In this document: positions 45,501-57,600 of the stretch, piece by piece
How the letters are laid out: the number at the start of each line of letters is the position of its first letter
How positions within the stretch are numbered: position 1 is the stretch's first letter
NCBI RefSeq assembly: GCF_004324835.1
Contig: NW_021163017.1
Span: 124,001 to 188,000, forward strand
Direction of reading: 5' to 3'
DNA: 64,000 nucleotides
Source of the DNA: Dendronephthya gigantea
Lineage: Eukaryota; Cnidaria; Anthozoa; Malacalcyonacea; Nephtheidae
Program-made: the position numbers and the translations under genes
The notes under the pieces: generated by a model
What the model saw: only the letters and a program-made list of their open reading frames with translations
Databases searched by the model: none
Told to the model about the DNA's origin: nothing

Positions 45501-48500
45501 ATGATGAAAAAACTTAGGACACCTTATGATAATCCTCATGATATCAACAACACAAATCCTATTCTGAACAAAATGAAGCATATGAGGCATAAAATTCAGT
45601 CATTTCTAAGTTGCCAAGTTGACCGGTCTTCTATGCCAGTATAGCCTCCCCCCCCCCCCTGGAAACCCATCCAGTCAATCACATAAGTCAAGTTGAGGAT
45701 CTGGGGTTTCTAGAGTCTGTGCGATGAATGTGAATGCACGTAGTTTGTGGTACAGTGTATGTTTATCCTGCTTACGTTTGTCTGTTCAGGTGTACCCTGA
45801 TGGTATTAGACATATCCGCGCGGACAAACGTGTAAATGAATGGAAATCTCCGGGGAAGAAAACGATCGTGAAATGTGCTGTGAACGAGAGACAGGTATGT
45901 CTGCATGAAGACTGGTTCCTATAGAGCGTAACGTATTGAGACTGGTTCCCATAGAGCGTATAACTGAACGTATTCAGACTGGTTCCTTTAGAGCGTCTCT
46001 CTGAACGTATTGACTCGGTTATTGTGATGAATAAACTATATCAGGACATCTAAATATGAAGTTTTTATGCCTTTTGATTATTTTTCTATCTTTCTGAATA
46101 GCCGAAGTTTAACAAACAACTTCTTTTTTTTTAATTTTTCTGCAAGTTTCCTTGAAACCTCCAACCGAATGTGCGTTTTATTTAGGTTGTGATTGCATTG
46201 AGTGGCGGAGAGTTGGTTTATTTCGAGATGGATCAGGTATTTTGATTGCTTGCGATATCTTCGAAGTTGGTGAAAGTATTTTCAAGCAGTGAATTATTTG
46301 AAAGTTTCTCTTGTTATCGTTGTTTAGTCTGGTCAACTGAACGAATATACGGAGCGTAAGCAGATGTCATCTGATGTTAGTTGCATGGCGTTGGGCCGTG
46401 TTCCCGTCGGGGAGCAGCGATGTCGCTTCTTGGCAGTTGGTTTAAACGATGACACCGTGAGAATTATATCCTTGGATCCACAGGTAGACTAGATATTATA
46501 TCCACTCTTCCCCGCAAATTCTGCTCTCTGAGGCTTTTCGAAAGATGCTATACAGGGATTTTGTTTTTCTTTAGGACTGTCTTCAGCCGTTAAGCATGCA
46601 AGCTTTACCGGATTCCGCTGAATCTTTGTGTATTGTTGAAATGGGAGGCAAGGAGAGCAGCGATGAGACACGACAAGGCGGTGGTCTGGCTGGTTTGTTT
46701 CTCAATATTGGCCTGGAGGTATTATGGTTGTTTTAATCTTTCCTTTCTCGGCAAGCATTGATGACATGCAGTATATTATTGTATGTGTTCTGTAAGGTAC
46801 TTGTAGAATAATGAATTTTTTTCTTCATTGTTGGTACACAGAATGGCGTATTGTTACGTACTGTGCTTGATACGGTCACTGGCGATTTGTCTGACACAAG
46901 AACGAGGTAAAACAGCTTGACATAAAACTTCAGTGGCCAGTTGTATCAAGCCCGTTTACCCTAAACCGTGGTTAAGTTCAACATAGAAAGCAAGTCTTCC
47001 GTTTTATTCAACAACGATACTGTTAACAACTTCATATCCAGTGCATAATTCGTACAAATTCAAGAGACACGTAAGAGTGTTATTTAATTTTGACTTATCC
47101 ACCGTTTGAGCTAAACGGGCTTGATACAACCGGCCCCAGAGCAATATATTGTACAGTTAATCTAGAGTTACTTCATTCAGTTATGATGACAACTTAGGAC
47201 ACCTATGAATGTCTTCATGATTTCAAACCACAATCCGACTCTGAACTGAATGACACTCGTGATTTTAAAACCTGGCATACATAGATTAGATCCAGCAGCA
47301 GTTCACAACATGTTTATCTTTGGTGTTATTCCAACGATAACCGGTTTTATATTTCAGATACCTCGGCTCTCGTCCGGTGAAACTTTTCTCCGTGAAAATG
47401 CATGGATCAGACGCTGTAAGTGCTGTGAACACACAAGGTTCTTGAGGTTTAAAGCAAAGCTTATCACTTCCAGCGAGTTCTGAGAATACGGATGTGTTGA
47501 TTCATTGCAGGTTCTGGCGATGTCCAGTCGTTCCTGGCTTAGTTATACCTATCAATCCAGGTTTCATCTGACGCCATTGTCTTATGAAAGTCTGGAATAT
47601 GCGTCTGGATTCTCCTCCGAACAATGTCCAGAAGGAATTGTAGCCATTTCCGCTAACACACTGAGGTATCATTTAAATTGTTAAACTGTTTGTATGTACT
47701 TGACGTATGCACTTATAACTACCCAGAAATGATCTGTTCTTGAAAATATTTCGATCATGATGGGAGCTTAGGAAATCTATGGATATCTACAAGATGCATT
47801 GGGTTTGACTCTTTCAGAATTTTAGCGCTTGAGAAACTTGGTGCAGTCTTCAACCAGATCTCTCATCCGTTGAAGTACACACCTCGGAAATTTGTGATCG
47901 ACCCAGAGAGTAACAACTTGATTATCATCGAGACGGATCATAATGCTTTCACAGAGAAGGGAAAGGCTGATAGAAAACAACTGATGGCAGAGGTACATAC
48001 AAATCAAACCAATGATATTTATAGTCTACAAATATACCCCTCCTTCTCTCTACTGCATTGTTAAAGAATGATGATGGTTGAGGAATGACCAGTGACCTCT
48101 TAAGGCTAGTTTCCACTCAGGATAAATCTCCTTTGGATCGGAACAGACAGGAAAATTTCCTTTGTCGGCGAGTTCTCAGGCGGCGTTTATACAAAGGAAC
48201 CTTTCCTGTCCTGTCCGATCCAAAGGAGAATTTTCCTGAGTGGAAACTAGCCTTTACCCATGAATTAATGGAGATGTTTCTATTTGTTCTTAGATGGTGG
48301 TTCAGACACGAACCATTCATTTTCATATGCTAAGGTCATGCGCGTTTGTGTTTGTAGGAAATGGTTGAGTCCGTCGCGGATGAAGACAAGGCAGCCGTAG
48401 CTCAAGTCGCAGCAGAATTTTTACAAGAGGATTTACCAGAACAACAGTTCGGGTCAGCAAAGGCTGGTTCAGGAATGTGGGCGTCAATTATCAGAGTTTT

Positions 48501-51500
48501 TGATCCAATAAAGGTTTGTTTTCAAAGCGCTTGCAATGGCCGCGCTTTCCTCGCATCTTTTCAGTTATGATGACAACTTAGGACACCTATGAATATCTTT
48601 ATGATTTCAAACCACAATCCGACTCTGAACTGAATCAGTAGACCCTGAATCTTTGCATCAACGTCGCATGGAAAACAGTATTAGTTATATGAGCTGTGTT
48701 TCATGATTTAAACAGGGCGAGACTGTGGACCAGGTCGAGTTGAAACAACCAAACGAAGCCGCATTCAGGTATTATTATTACGGATTTGTTAAGTTCTTCG
48801 TAGAGTTTTGACGAGCCTTGTAAAACCTAAACTGAACAAACTTTGGCTCTATCAATACTAAAACTAAACCTAAACTAAGACTCGTTTATACAGTACCTCC
48901 CTGAACTAAAGAGGCTCGTTTATACTGGATTGCTCTATCAGTTTGTCTTCCTTGAGGTCCAGTAAGGATCATCTCATGTTGATCCAAGCTTACTACCGAA
49001 AATTGGATTTCCAAATGCATCCGATTTAAAATTTGAATCTGGCAATATTGTGTGTTTGGGAGTAATTTGAATGACTAACATTCTCTTCGTAGTGTTTGTG
49101 TTTGTCATTTCGCTTCGAAAGGCCCAGAGGAGACGTACGTGTTGGTTGGAACTGCCACGGATATGATTCTGAATCCAAGGTCTTGTTCCGGTGGATCAGT
49201 GCACACGTTCAGATTATTAACAACGCCGGACGGGAACGGACAAAAACTGGAGCTAATGCACACGGTAAGGAATCGCGTATGGCTATGAAGACTCATTCCG
49301 GATCAAAGATTCTCGCGTTTGCCTGGGCTTGTTTGGTCGTAGAATGCCCTGAAATATTCCCTCCTTTTAAATAAAGCTAGCTCAATGAACAGGCAAATTA
49401 TAATCCGATTCTACTCCTGTGATTTGCTCGTTATGTAGACTGAAATGGACGATATTCCATCAGCAATAGCAGCATTTCAGGTACGTTTTAGCTATACGTA
49501 TATCTCTAATGTGTGTTGTTCACATTTCTAGTCTACTTTTGAACATCAGAAGAAATATACTAAACATGAGATGAAAAGAAATGAACGAAGTTTTCATCTT
49601 TTTATCACAGGGTCGAGTTGCCATTGGTGTTGGACGATTTCTAAGAATTTATGATCTGGGAAAGAAGAAGTTGCTTCGAAAATGTGAAAATAAGGTATAT
49701 TGATATAGCATCGGTTCCAGGGACGTGGTTTACCGAATGACAAATGATTTGAAATGTCGTAAAGCTTAGAGTTGCAAAAAGGGTTCAACCTTCCTCCGGT
49801 AGGATTTCAAGTTTTGAAAACCTTCCTCAAAATGACGTTACGTCACTGAGTCAAGTGGCAACCAGCATAAAGAAATATTTGGTTTTTTGGTACATGCATG
49901 TGATCAATTAGAGTGTTCAACTTTGAACCTTCCTCCGGGTGGTACCCACGTACCCGAAGCTTTTTTTCAACTCTGGTAAAGTTCTCCAGAAAATAAACAC
50001 TTTGTCTCTTTTAACTTAGCATCACTCTCCCGACGAAGGCCCTCAGGTCGAAACGTCGAGAAGTGTTTTATCTATTTAGGCAGTTGTTATACCACATTTG
50101 ATGCTAAGTTGTTTGAAGACGCTGCCACGCTGCTCCTTGGTTATATTGGAAGTTTGTCTCTATGACTCATTTTAAACAATCTCGTTTGTTCTTCTCAAAA
50201 GAAACTTCCTAATCTCATCGTTGGGTTGCATTCCGTGGGCCAAAGACTCGTTGTCATGGACGTTCAGGAGTCGTTCCATTTCGTCCGCTATAAAGCAAGA
50301 GAAAACCAGCTCGTCGTGTTTGCTGATGATATTAACCTGAGGTACGAGATTTATTATCGTCAGATCAAAACACAAAGATATCTTAGCATCAAATGTGGTA
50401 TAACAACTGCCTAAAATAGACAAAACACTTCTCGACGTTTCGACCTGAGGGCGTTCGTCAGGAGAGTTAAGGCCCTCAAGTCGAAACGTCGAGAAGTGTT
50501 TTGTCTATTTTAGGCAGTTGTTATACCACATTTGATGCTAAGTTGTTTGAAGACGCTGCCACGCTGCTCCCTGGTTATATTGGAACTTATCCTCAAAGAT
50601 ATCTGTTTAATTTAAAACCCTGGGTGAAAGGCGTGTGGAACAGCGTATGACCGATTCCTCAAATCATGAATTTACGCCAGGAATTTTCTACTCCCTGAGG
50701 AAAATGTTAAATTTACTTTCATTATTCGACTCATTCACAGGTGGATGACATGTCAATGTTTGCTCGATTTTAATACCATGGCCGGCGCAGATAAATTTGG
50801 AAATATTTTTGTGGTAAGTCCGTTCACAATCGCTTCATCCATGAATTGTGTGTTTCGTGCCGTGTGAATGCAGTAAAAGAAGACGAAGAACTTTTCCTCT
50901 TCTTTTAAGGTTCGACTACCGACATCAACATCGGACGAAATTGATGAAGATCCGACGGGAAATAAAGCGTTCTGGGATCGAGGCTTACTGCACGGCGCAC
51001 CTCAAAAAGTAATGTCTCTAACCATCTGATTGTCGCAGGCAATGTTATGATGTATTAAAATGAATAATATGCTGAATATTCGAATATTTGTTCTAGGCTG
51101 ACACAGTTTGTAACTTTTTCATCGGGGAAACAGTGTTATCGCTTCAAAAAGCAACTCTCATTCCGGGCGGTTCCGAGTCCCTGGTTTACACGACAATCTC
51201 TGGTCGGGTTGGGATGCTGGTACCATTCACATCGCGCGAGGTGAGAAAATAAAATGCTAGCATCTTCATGCTCCGGGAATGAAAGGGGTCGGTGTTTGGT
51301 ATTTCTTATTAATTTCTACCGAATCATCCATCACTCTACTGCTTGCAAAACAAGTAACCTTGCGTTATGTTTTTACTTTTTAATAAGAATTTATGTATTT
51401 TCCATTTTAGGATATCGATTTTTTTCAACACCTGGAAATGCATTTACGTTCCGAAAACGCACCTCTCTGTGGTCGTGATCACCTGAGCTACAGATCCTAT

Positions 51501-52127
51501 TTCTTCCCCGTCAAGGTTAGTGTTTCCCCGTTTCATTCAGGTCCGTTTACGATTGCAATCTTTGCTGCGATCAGAGTTGCAAAAAAACTGCGGGGTAACC
51601 GGGGGTGCCACCCAAGTCCCGAGAGGAAGGTTTACTTTCAATGAGGTTTGTGAGGGAGGTTCCAAGTTGAACGCTCTAATTAATCACATGCATGCATGAA
51701 CAAAACATAACGACAATATTAAATTACGCTGGTTAGCATTTGACTCGGTAACGTGATGTCGTTTAGAGGAAGGTTTTAAGAACTTCCTTATAGCAAAATG
51801 TATAATTCATAAATAGTGCAGAATGGATATCTATTACAACCGAGCGTCGGTTGGCTACAAAGGCAAGATCATACAATGATAGAAATCCCAAATGTGTTTC
51901 TTGACGTATTCCAGAGTGTTATCGATGGGGATCTTTGCGAACAGTTTAACTCGCTCGAGGCGAGTAAAAGGCGAAATATTGCGGAGGAGTTGGACCGAAC
52001 ACCCGCTGAGGTAAATTTATACGGAAGAAACTGTAAGATTATAAAACATATCAAAACATCACTTTTGTTCATTCATTTTCAGGTGTCGAAGAAACTGGAG
52101 GATATCAGGACAAGATATGCTTTTTAA
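42525..52127 (+). CDS. SF3B3: Splicing factor 3B subunit 3 (SAP130/SF3b130), complete
   Basis: Thirty-one coding exons with consistent phases: 42525-42750, 42899-42975, 43053-43146, 43259-43431, 43650-43791, 43965-44077, 44184-44246, 44319-44503, 44591-44852, 44997-45069, 45281-45432, 45790-45894, 46186-46236, 46328-46483, 46575-46718, 46842-46906, 47358-47415, 47511-47665, 47818-47992, 48358-48513, 48716-48768, 49093-49264, 49439-49480, 49611-49694, 50202-50341, 50741-50813, 50910-51008, 51097-51240, 51411-51515, 51915-52010, 52083-52127. The 1225-residue product matches SF3B3 throughout (start [20 protein letters not shown], end [15 protein letters not shown]) and is near the human length. 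It is a three-beta-propeller (DDB1/CPSF-A-like) scaffold of the SF3b complex in U2 snRNP, which recognises the branch point with SF3B1. The start is fixed by homology. Introns hold several repeat families listed separately; none disrupts the frame. Confidence 0.97.
45113..46070. repeat. Intronic repeat pair (gatgaataaa ... atcaggacatctaaatatga)
   Basis: Two short copies of the same sequence (atcaggacatctaaatatga) in different SF3B3 introns, at about 45113-45155 and 46023-46065. Extents are approximate; no terminal structure is visible. Confidence 0.6.
45909..46012 (+). repeat. Three-copy tandem repeat in an SF3B3 intron
   Basis: Units share gactggttcc, tagagcgt and gaacgtatt over about 30-40 bp each, with small length differences. 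Confidence 0.75.
46934..47137. mobile_element. MITE in SF3B3 intron (GGCC[A/G]GTTGTATCAAGCCCG ends)
   Basis: Terminal inverted repeats of about 24 bp: ggccagttgtatcaagcccg at the left and its near-perfect complement (cgggcttgatacaaccggcc) at the right; total about 204 bp, no coding. The flanks both read CAG, a possible 3-bp duplication. A second, reversed copy of the family lies at 22220-22390. Confidence 0.85.
48102..48254. mobile_element. MITE in SF3B3 intron with TTA target duplication
   Basis: About 150 bp with long inverted arms (aggctagtttccactcagga ... tcctgagtggaaactagcct), near-perfect for about 50 bp each side. Flanked by TTA on both sides, the duplication type of PIF/Harbinger, so it may be mobilised by that superfamily; its ends differ from the Harbinger copy at 12.8 kb. 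Confidence 0.85.
49768..49975 (+). mobile_element. Short inverted-end element (agagttgcaaaaa family), copy 1
   Basis: Ends agagttgcaaaaa / tttttttcaactct form short terminal inverted repeats. The interior has cttcctccggtagg, cacatgcatg-like and aaccttcctccggg blocks. A second copy in the opposite direction is at 51573-51795. Confidence 0.65.
50022..50151 (+). repeat. Hammerhead-like repeat (copy C)
   Basis: Full-length copy in the SF3B3 intron just upstream of exon 50202-50341. Same arrangement as copy A but the core reads CCGACGA instead of CTGACGA (position U4), which should disable cleavage. The tail ends ggttatattgg. Confidence 0.75.
50382..50470 (-). repeat. Hammerhead-like repeat (copy D, inverted, partial tail)
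   Basis: Minus-strand copy 41 bases after exon 50202-50341. The core CTGACGA (complement of 50455-50461), GAAAC and GTC triplet are present, but stem II has one mismatch (CGCC instead of GGCC). It is joined head to head with copy E. Confidence 0.7.
50471..50594 (+). repeat. Hammerhead-like repeat (copy E, lacks 5' core)
   Basis: Starts at the stem II part (ggccctcaagtcgaaac) and runs through the full tail (ctggttatattggaac). It lacks its own CTGACGA because the head-to-head junction with copy D replaces it. Confidence 0.75.
51573..51795 (-). mobile_element. Short inverted-end element (agagttgcaaaaa family), copy 2
   Basis: Reverse orientation relative to the copy at 49768-49975, alignable through gaggaaggtt, aagttgaac, ctctaatt and cacatgcatg blocks. 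Lies in the intron before exon 51915-52010. The right edge is approximate. Confidence 0.6.
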
Positions 52128-53912
52128 AAATGGTTTGCCGTTCATTTTCCATGTATTATTGCTACGTATGTTTTTCATGAACGCCTCCATCCGTTTTTTC
52201 CCCTGTAAATATTCTCAACCATTCAAGCAAGACAAACATGTACAGTATCATAAGCAGTGGTGATAAAACAAACGCGCACCAAAACTTGCGACTGAGCTTA
52301 TAACCTTGAGGCTCGGCCCCAAAAGTACAAATGTGTCAACCTACGATTCGTTTGGTCACGATTTCTTATAACAAGAACAGCCGTACAGTTCATTGATAAA
52401 GAACGTAAGCTGAGAACTCTGTAAACCTTACATAAGCATTACGACAAACAAACTAGTATAGCTATTTGTTTTTTCATTATATGCGAAATTTTATATGCGT
52501 AGAATATATTGATTTTGGCTATCACAAAAGATATTTTGCCCATGTAAAGAGATATTCGTTTTTGCAAGTCTCATACTTCTGAAAGTCTCATCATACCTGC
52601 AGCGAGGTCTAATCGCCTTAGTACTCGGTCAAAGACGGGAAGTTCATTGAGGCAAGGTTAATTCGTACAAATGTATAAATTTAGCAAATTCCGCGTTGTT
52701 GAAACGTGTATGCCCATATATGGTTGTGCCCTTTCGACATATCTGCGTCATTTTCACAAAGTCCTTCTCCTCCACATTTGGATCCTCACGACATCAAGTT
52801 TACCCATTACGCAGAGTATCGCCTTGAGGATATACCGATGAAACTGCATTTCCAGTGCTAGGCAGATGTAATTAACAATATGAATGAATGCAGATTGCTT
52901 GAAACACTCTAAAATGTCAGTAATCTGTCTGTACAGAAAAACAACAGGACCGGTCTGGCCGCTTTTTTTGTATAAAGGAAAGCGCACTATTACAATTTAA
53001 ACTTGGGAAACTAGGTCTTTATTAAGCAGTTGACCTTGATGTCGTGATCTTTTGTGTCCGGAAACGTGAAAACAACCTCTTCATTTCAATTTCCCTTTCA
53101 CTTAAATAGTCCATAATCCACCACTGAGAAATGGTTGTGTTTGTGTAAAGATTGTTCAATTATTTTGATTGCCTGGAATTGAATTGAAATAGCAATCAAA
53201 GGCAAATTAAACTATTTCGTTGCCCTTATCCACCACAATTATACAACTTAGTATACTTTAAGTAGCACTGCGGGTGGCCGACAAGTGATCTCGTGAGATT
53301 TGACCAGAGGCATGAATCACGAGTTTTGATCATTGCTCGAAAGGTTAGAAGTCGAAAGGCTAGAAGTCGAAAGGCTACAATGATTGAATTTAGTTTTTCA
53401 GCTACTTTTAAGTCGAAAAGAACTCATCTCAAGAACTGTTTCCCGCAAATTAAATCAGTGCTTGGCATAGGAAGCAATGTCACTGGTCGTAACTCGTCAA
53501 TGATCACTAACAGTATTATTAACTCCCATCAGAGCGAGGCAGATATGTGGTAGAATTTAGGGATTGTTAGTGGATCACCAGGGATAGGCAAGATAAGGCC
53601 TCATTCATAACTTAGAGAAATTTGAACGTTCCTATATTTTTCTGGACTTTAATCTTCTTTGGTGAATGGAATTTATGTTATGGTTAGTTAAGCCAATTTA
53701 TAGCAAAAAGTGGCGCGTTGCTATTATTAATAGGAGCAGTACAAAGGTCAGTTTACGTCAATGTTTCTTTGTGCTTCTGTATTTTGCTTAGCGATTAACT
53801 TAGTAATAAAGATATCCAGTTCCTCTTTCGAAGCCCATTACTGTTCACGTCCTCCAGTTGACCGCAAGTCTGCAACAGAAAACTGATACAATCAGAAAAA
53901 TAAGAGACGCCA
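52128..53912. other. SF3B3 3' UTR and intergenic DNA
   Basis: No gene recognised. A short direct repeat of gaaaggctagaagtc lies near 53339-53375. Minor open frames (e.g. 52987-52754 minus, 53293-53553) have no recognisable features. Confidence 0.4.
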
Positions 53913-54668
53913 ATGGAATCGAACTTGGTGCTCCAGCCTGTATGGGAGTACATTCTACGTCACTGGGGTGATGTTGTTTCTTTCTGGCTGTTCCCAGCGA
54001 TTGTTGGTTGGTTAGCCTTCGTGAGCACCGGACTTTATTTTACAATGAAAGACTTCGGACTATGGCTGTCAGATTCTACCCGTTTGAACAAGGATCACGC
54101 CGCCTCTCCCAGGGAGATTTTACGAGTTGGAGGAATACAGGTGATCGTTTATGGTGTCATCAACGTGACCCTGTGGTTTGCGTATCCGCATCGTGTCCAA
54201 CTTCCTTCTAATGCACCGTCGTTGTGGGAACTTACCCGGGACGTGGTTCTTTCCTTGTTTATAGGCGACTTTCTTGTCTATATGGAGCACTATATCCACC
54301 ATAGGATACCACTGTTGTACAGGAAAGTTCATAAAGTCCATCACCGTTTCAAGTTTGACTTGTTTTCCTGGGCAGCAGGCTGGGTCCATCCTTTCGAGTT
54401 GACCGTGTTCGCTTCTTGCATGATCGTATACCCGATATTTGCCTCTCCCATTCATCCACTGGCGCTGTGGATCTACGAGTGGATTTTCGTATCACTGCTC
54501 CTGGAAGAACACAGCGGTCATAATGTCTGGTGGTCCCCTCACAATCTCATTCCAGACTTCTTTGGTGGCGCTGTTCCCCACAATCTGCATCACACGAAAG
54601 TAAGCGTCAATTATGGTTTCCTATTCACGATCTGGGACAGAATGTTTGGTACCTATATGGCGCCCTGA
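53913..54668 (+). CDS. Fatty acid hydroxylase / sterol desaturase family membrane enzyme, intronless
   Basis: A single 251-residue open frame with no intron, unlike its intron-rich neighbours. Membrane segments lie at about residues 22-44, 70-92, 112-124 and 162-196. Histidine clusters of the di-iron FA_hydroxylase superfamily are intact: HYIHH (126-130), HKVHH (140-144) and HNLHH (223-227), plus HPFE (159) and EHSGHN (199-204). Superfamily members use O2 to hydroxylate or desaturate sterols or fatty acids at the ER. The substrate cannot be told from sequence; the KVHKVHHRF block resembles methylsterol mono-oxygenase and FAXDC2-like proteins. The start at 53913 follows a reasonable context (gccaATGG) and no upstream ATG is in frame nearby. 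Absence of introns could mean a retrocopy, transfer, or simply an intronless family member. Confidence 0.9.
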   Translation: MESNLVLQPVWEYILRHWGDVVSFWLFPAIVGWLAFVSTGLYFTMKDFGLWLSDSTRLNKDHAASPREILRVGGIQVIVYGVINVTLWFAYPHRVQLPSNAPSLWELTRDVVLSLFIGDFLVYMEHYIHHRIPLLYRKVHKVHHRFKFDLFSWAAGWVHPFELTVFASCMIVYPIFASPIHPLALWIYEWIFVSLLLEEHSGHNVWWSPHNLIPDFFGGAVPHNLHHTKVSVNYGFLFTIWDRMFGTYMAP

Positions 54669-57600
54669 ATGCTTACAGCGCCCTGACAAACAAAATTCGT
54701 AATTTAATTTGTATAGCATGGGTTGATATCTCATTTTGTTTGGATAATTTTAAAAACTAATGGCTAATCATTAAATCTGTTTACTATGAGGAAAATTCTA
54801 TAGCAACCAACGAACTTTTAAAGGTTTAATGAAAATTTTTACCCAAATAAGGCTATAAGGAAAATTTATCATCGTCATCAACATTTGCAAACGTATAGTT
54901 ATATTAACGAAATTCACGTGTTAACGACCATTGTCATTGAAACTAAAATGAAAACCAACTTGTACCTCGTTATGTATTTTGATAGGTTATCGATACAGTC
55001 AGTAATAGGGTATTTAATTTAAATTTAAATCACTTCCAAAATAATTCAGTCAGGCGTGTGATTTTTTAAAATATTTTTCAACCTCGTATCACAGAGGAGA
55101 TGGCTTTACCTCTTGGGAACTAGGTTATGGGTCATCCCACTTTCAGCCATCGTGATTTGTGTCAACCTGTACAGGTCAAAGAAGATGCAAGCCAAGCCCA
55201 CAGACATAAAACAGCGGACATACTTTCTAGTCCATATATAAGCAAAGTTAGCAAAGTATATTATTAGTTTTGTCCAATTTGCATAACAATATCATGTAAT
55301 CATGTGGTCGTGCTAACAAGTATTTTTATCCGGTTTCACTGAAAGCACATCCGTCCCGTCTTTAGAGTCGCATTAGGTTAAAAAAAGACTATTTTATGAC
55401 AACCTCCTAGAACAGATGTTGAAACAAAGACAAAAACTTGGACTATAGTTAACTGATTGGACGCAATATCGAAAGTTCAATGAGATATGGTTTTACGCTT
55501 TCGGGGTTTGCACTTTCCAGTACGTTATACATTCTTAAATGAATATTTCTCTAAAGAAACTCTAAAGAAACTTTGTAAGAACGTTGTCAACAGAGATAGC
55601 AAACACAACGGGGGCCTTTCTTTCCTGCTGTGATCCAAGTTCACACTTCACAGCGAATCGCAGGCTGCGACTGCATGCGGGTTATGTCAATCATAATTGC
55701 GATATGCAAACAAAAGACCACATGCACATCATGTCCTTAGTGTGCATTGAGTAGAACGACTGAACTAAACACTGAATATTTTGAAATTTCACGGCAAGGA
55801 TAACGGCAACAAAGAAGGTGAGCTGAATTCCATCGTTTTCAAAGGTATAATCATTATGTTTACATTGTTTGGTAACTCTTAGAGAACGTAACAGCAGCCG
55901 ACCCTGTGTTGTATGCTGTCCCTCGTGTATGAGAAATGGTCACCCTGAATAACCGTTCAGTTTGACCGCCAGCTGTGCTGTTAATAGTTTCAAGTCTTAG
56001 GTTCTTTACAGCGAATTTCTTTACCGTTTTTCATGTTAGCAGTTCCGTGAAAATGATCCAACATGCGTGCACATGAAATGTTGATACAAAACGGATGTTT
56101 ACAAGATATTTTAATACATTCTTTTGAGCAAGAGGTTTTTACTTTTAAGCACGCTTTACAAAAAATAAAACGGGACAGAAACTGGTGCTCAATTTGACCC
56201 AGGTTTTAGTAATCGTTTCATGATGGAACTGTCGGGAGAATCGTCAATTGAATTTGGCTCTCTCTGATTTTGCTTTCAGGATATTTCTTTCTTGACCCCG
56301 GAAGCTTTATTTTGGCTAACCATTGATCAAATATATGAAGGCGTGCCTTCAAATATATCTCGTGTAACACTGGTAGGAATTCGAAGCTAAATTATGAAAA
56401 TTTGAAAAGTTAATCATGAAACACTGCGGTCAATTGCTAAACCTTAGGCAAATGTTAGGTTAAGTTTTTAAGTAAATAAGTATTATTCTCAAAATGAATC
56501 ACGACACAGCTGGGTGTCTTAACTGTCTTTAATACATGTGCATATGCAGTTATACTTCAATGCAGTTTTTAAGAAGGCTTGGTTTAATTTTCATTTTATA
56601 GGGACTCCTGGCCCGTCTAGTTGGGGGGCTAAATTTGCTAAAATGCAACCTGTGTCATGGACGAACAGCTTAGTGTGTGTAGTCAGATATTTTTAGAGGT
56701 GTTGGGCAGAATCTGTGCACTGCAGGCCTGATCTTGGGACATGTATTAGCATTGGCTTGCTTTCAGTAGTGAAGTAGTTTTTAGCAAAATTACAAAGTTT
56801 CAAGTACAGGCGTAACTGATCTGTGTTGTTACTTTGTAACTATAATTGTGACAACCGCATGCCCGTGAAGTCATTTTAAGACACTGTCCTCTAACTTGCC
56901 ATCACAGAGACATGTAGTCCTGGTTTACACTACCACTCAATACTGTATATAGTGTGCTTCACCACTGTGGCAGGACAGATAAAGTACCAGCCACGCCAGC
57001 TGAATAAGCATTTGGAATATACCTGAATAGTTAGCCTGACTATTCAAGTATTTGTAAAAATGGCATGCCTGGCACTGTTTGGTCCAAGCACTACCAAAAT
57101 TAGGGTGAAGTGTAGACCTTTGGGCGAAACCCAAGAACCTATATGTTGCGCATAGAAAATGTGGAAAAGATGTCTTTGTGTAGGAAAGAGATGCGATGAT
57201 GGGTGTGTCTGCCACCCTGAAGAATATATCTAAGTTTTATAACAAAGAGGATTTTTTCAAGAGGTTAGTAGCATGAGAGATGGAGGAAGCATAATTGCTG
57301 TTATTCACCTCCTTTTTGAATAATCGAAAACTTTCAGCAGCCTAGAAGTATTTCAAATTTAGACAGTTGTAAGAGATGATAAATAAGTAGCAACATTTAA
57401 ACATGTTGTGAAAAGATTTAAAAGGTCCTACAAGCAAAAATTGTGTTGCAAGTAACCATATGATTCATGTAAATTCTATACAAGACATTTGTAAATAACT
57501 ATCAAAGTGTGTTATTTGACCAATAATGATTTGACCAATGGTGTAAATAGGGTTGGATGATGTAAATTTAGCACAAAATGTGTTATGAATAATCATGTGT

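Larger units (their letters stand above)
45496..48640 (+). repeat. Three dispersed intronic copies of an ~80-bp repeat
   Basis: Copies at about 45496-45580, 47179-47252 and 48565-48640, all plus orientation. The last two are nearly identical (acaacttaggacacctatga, aaaccacaatccgactctga); the first is more diverged. Family unknown. Confidence 0.75.
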
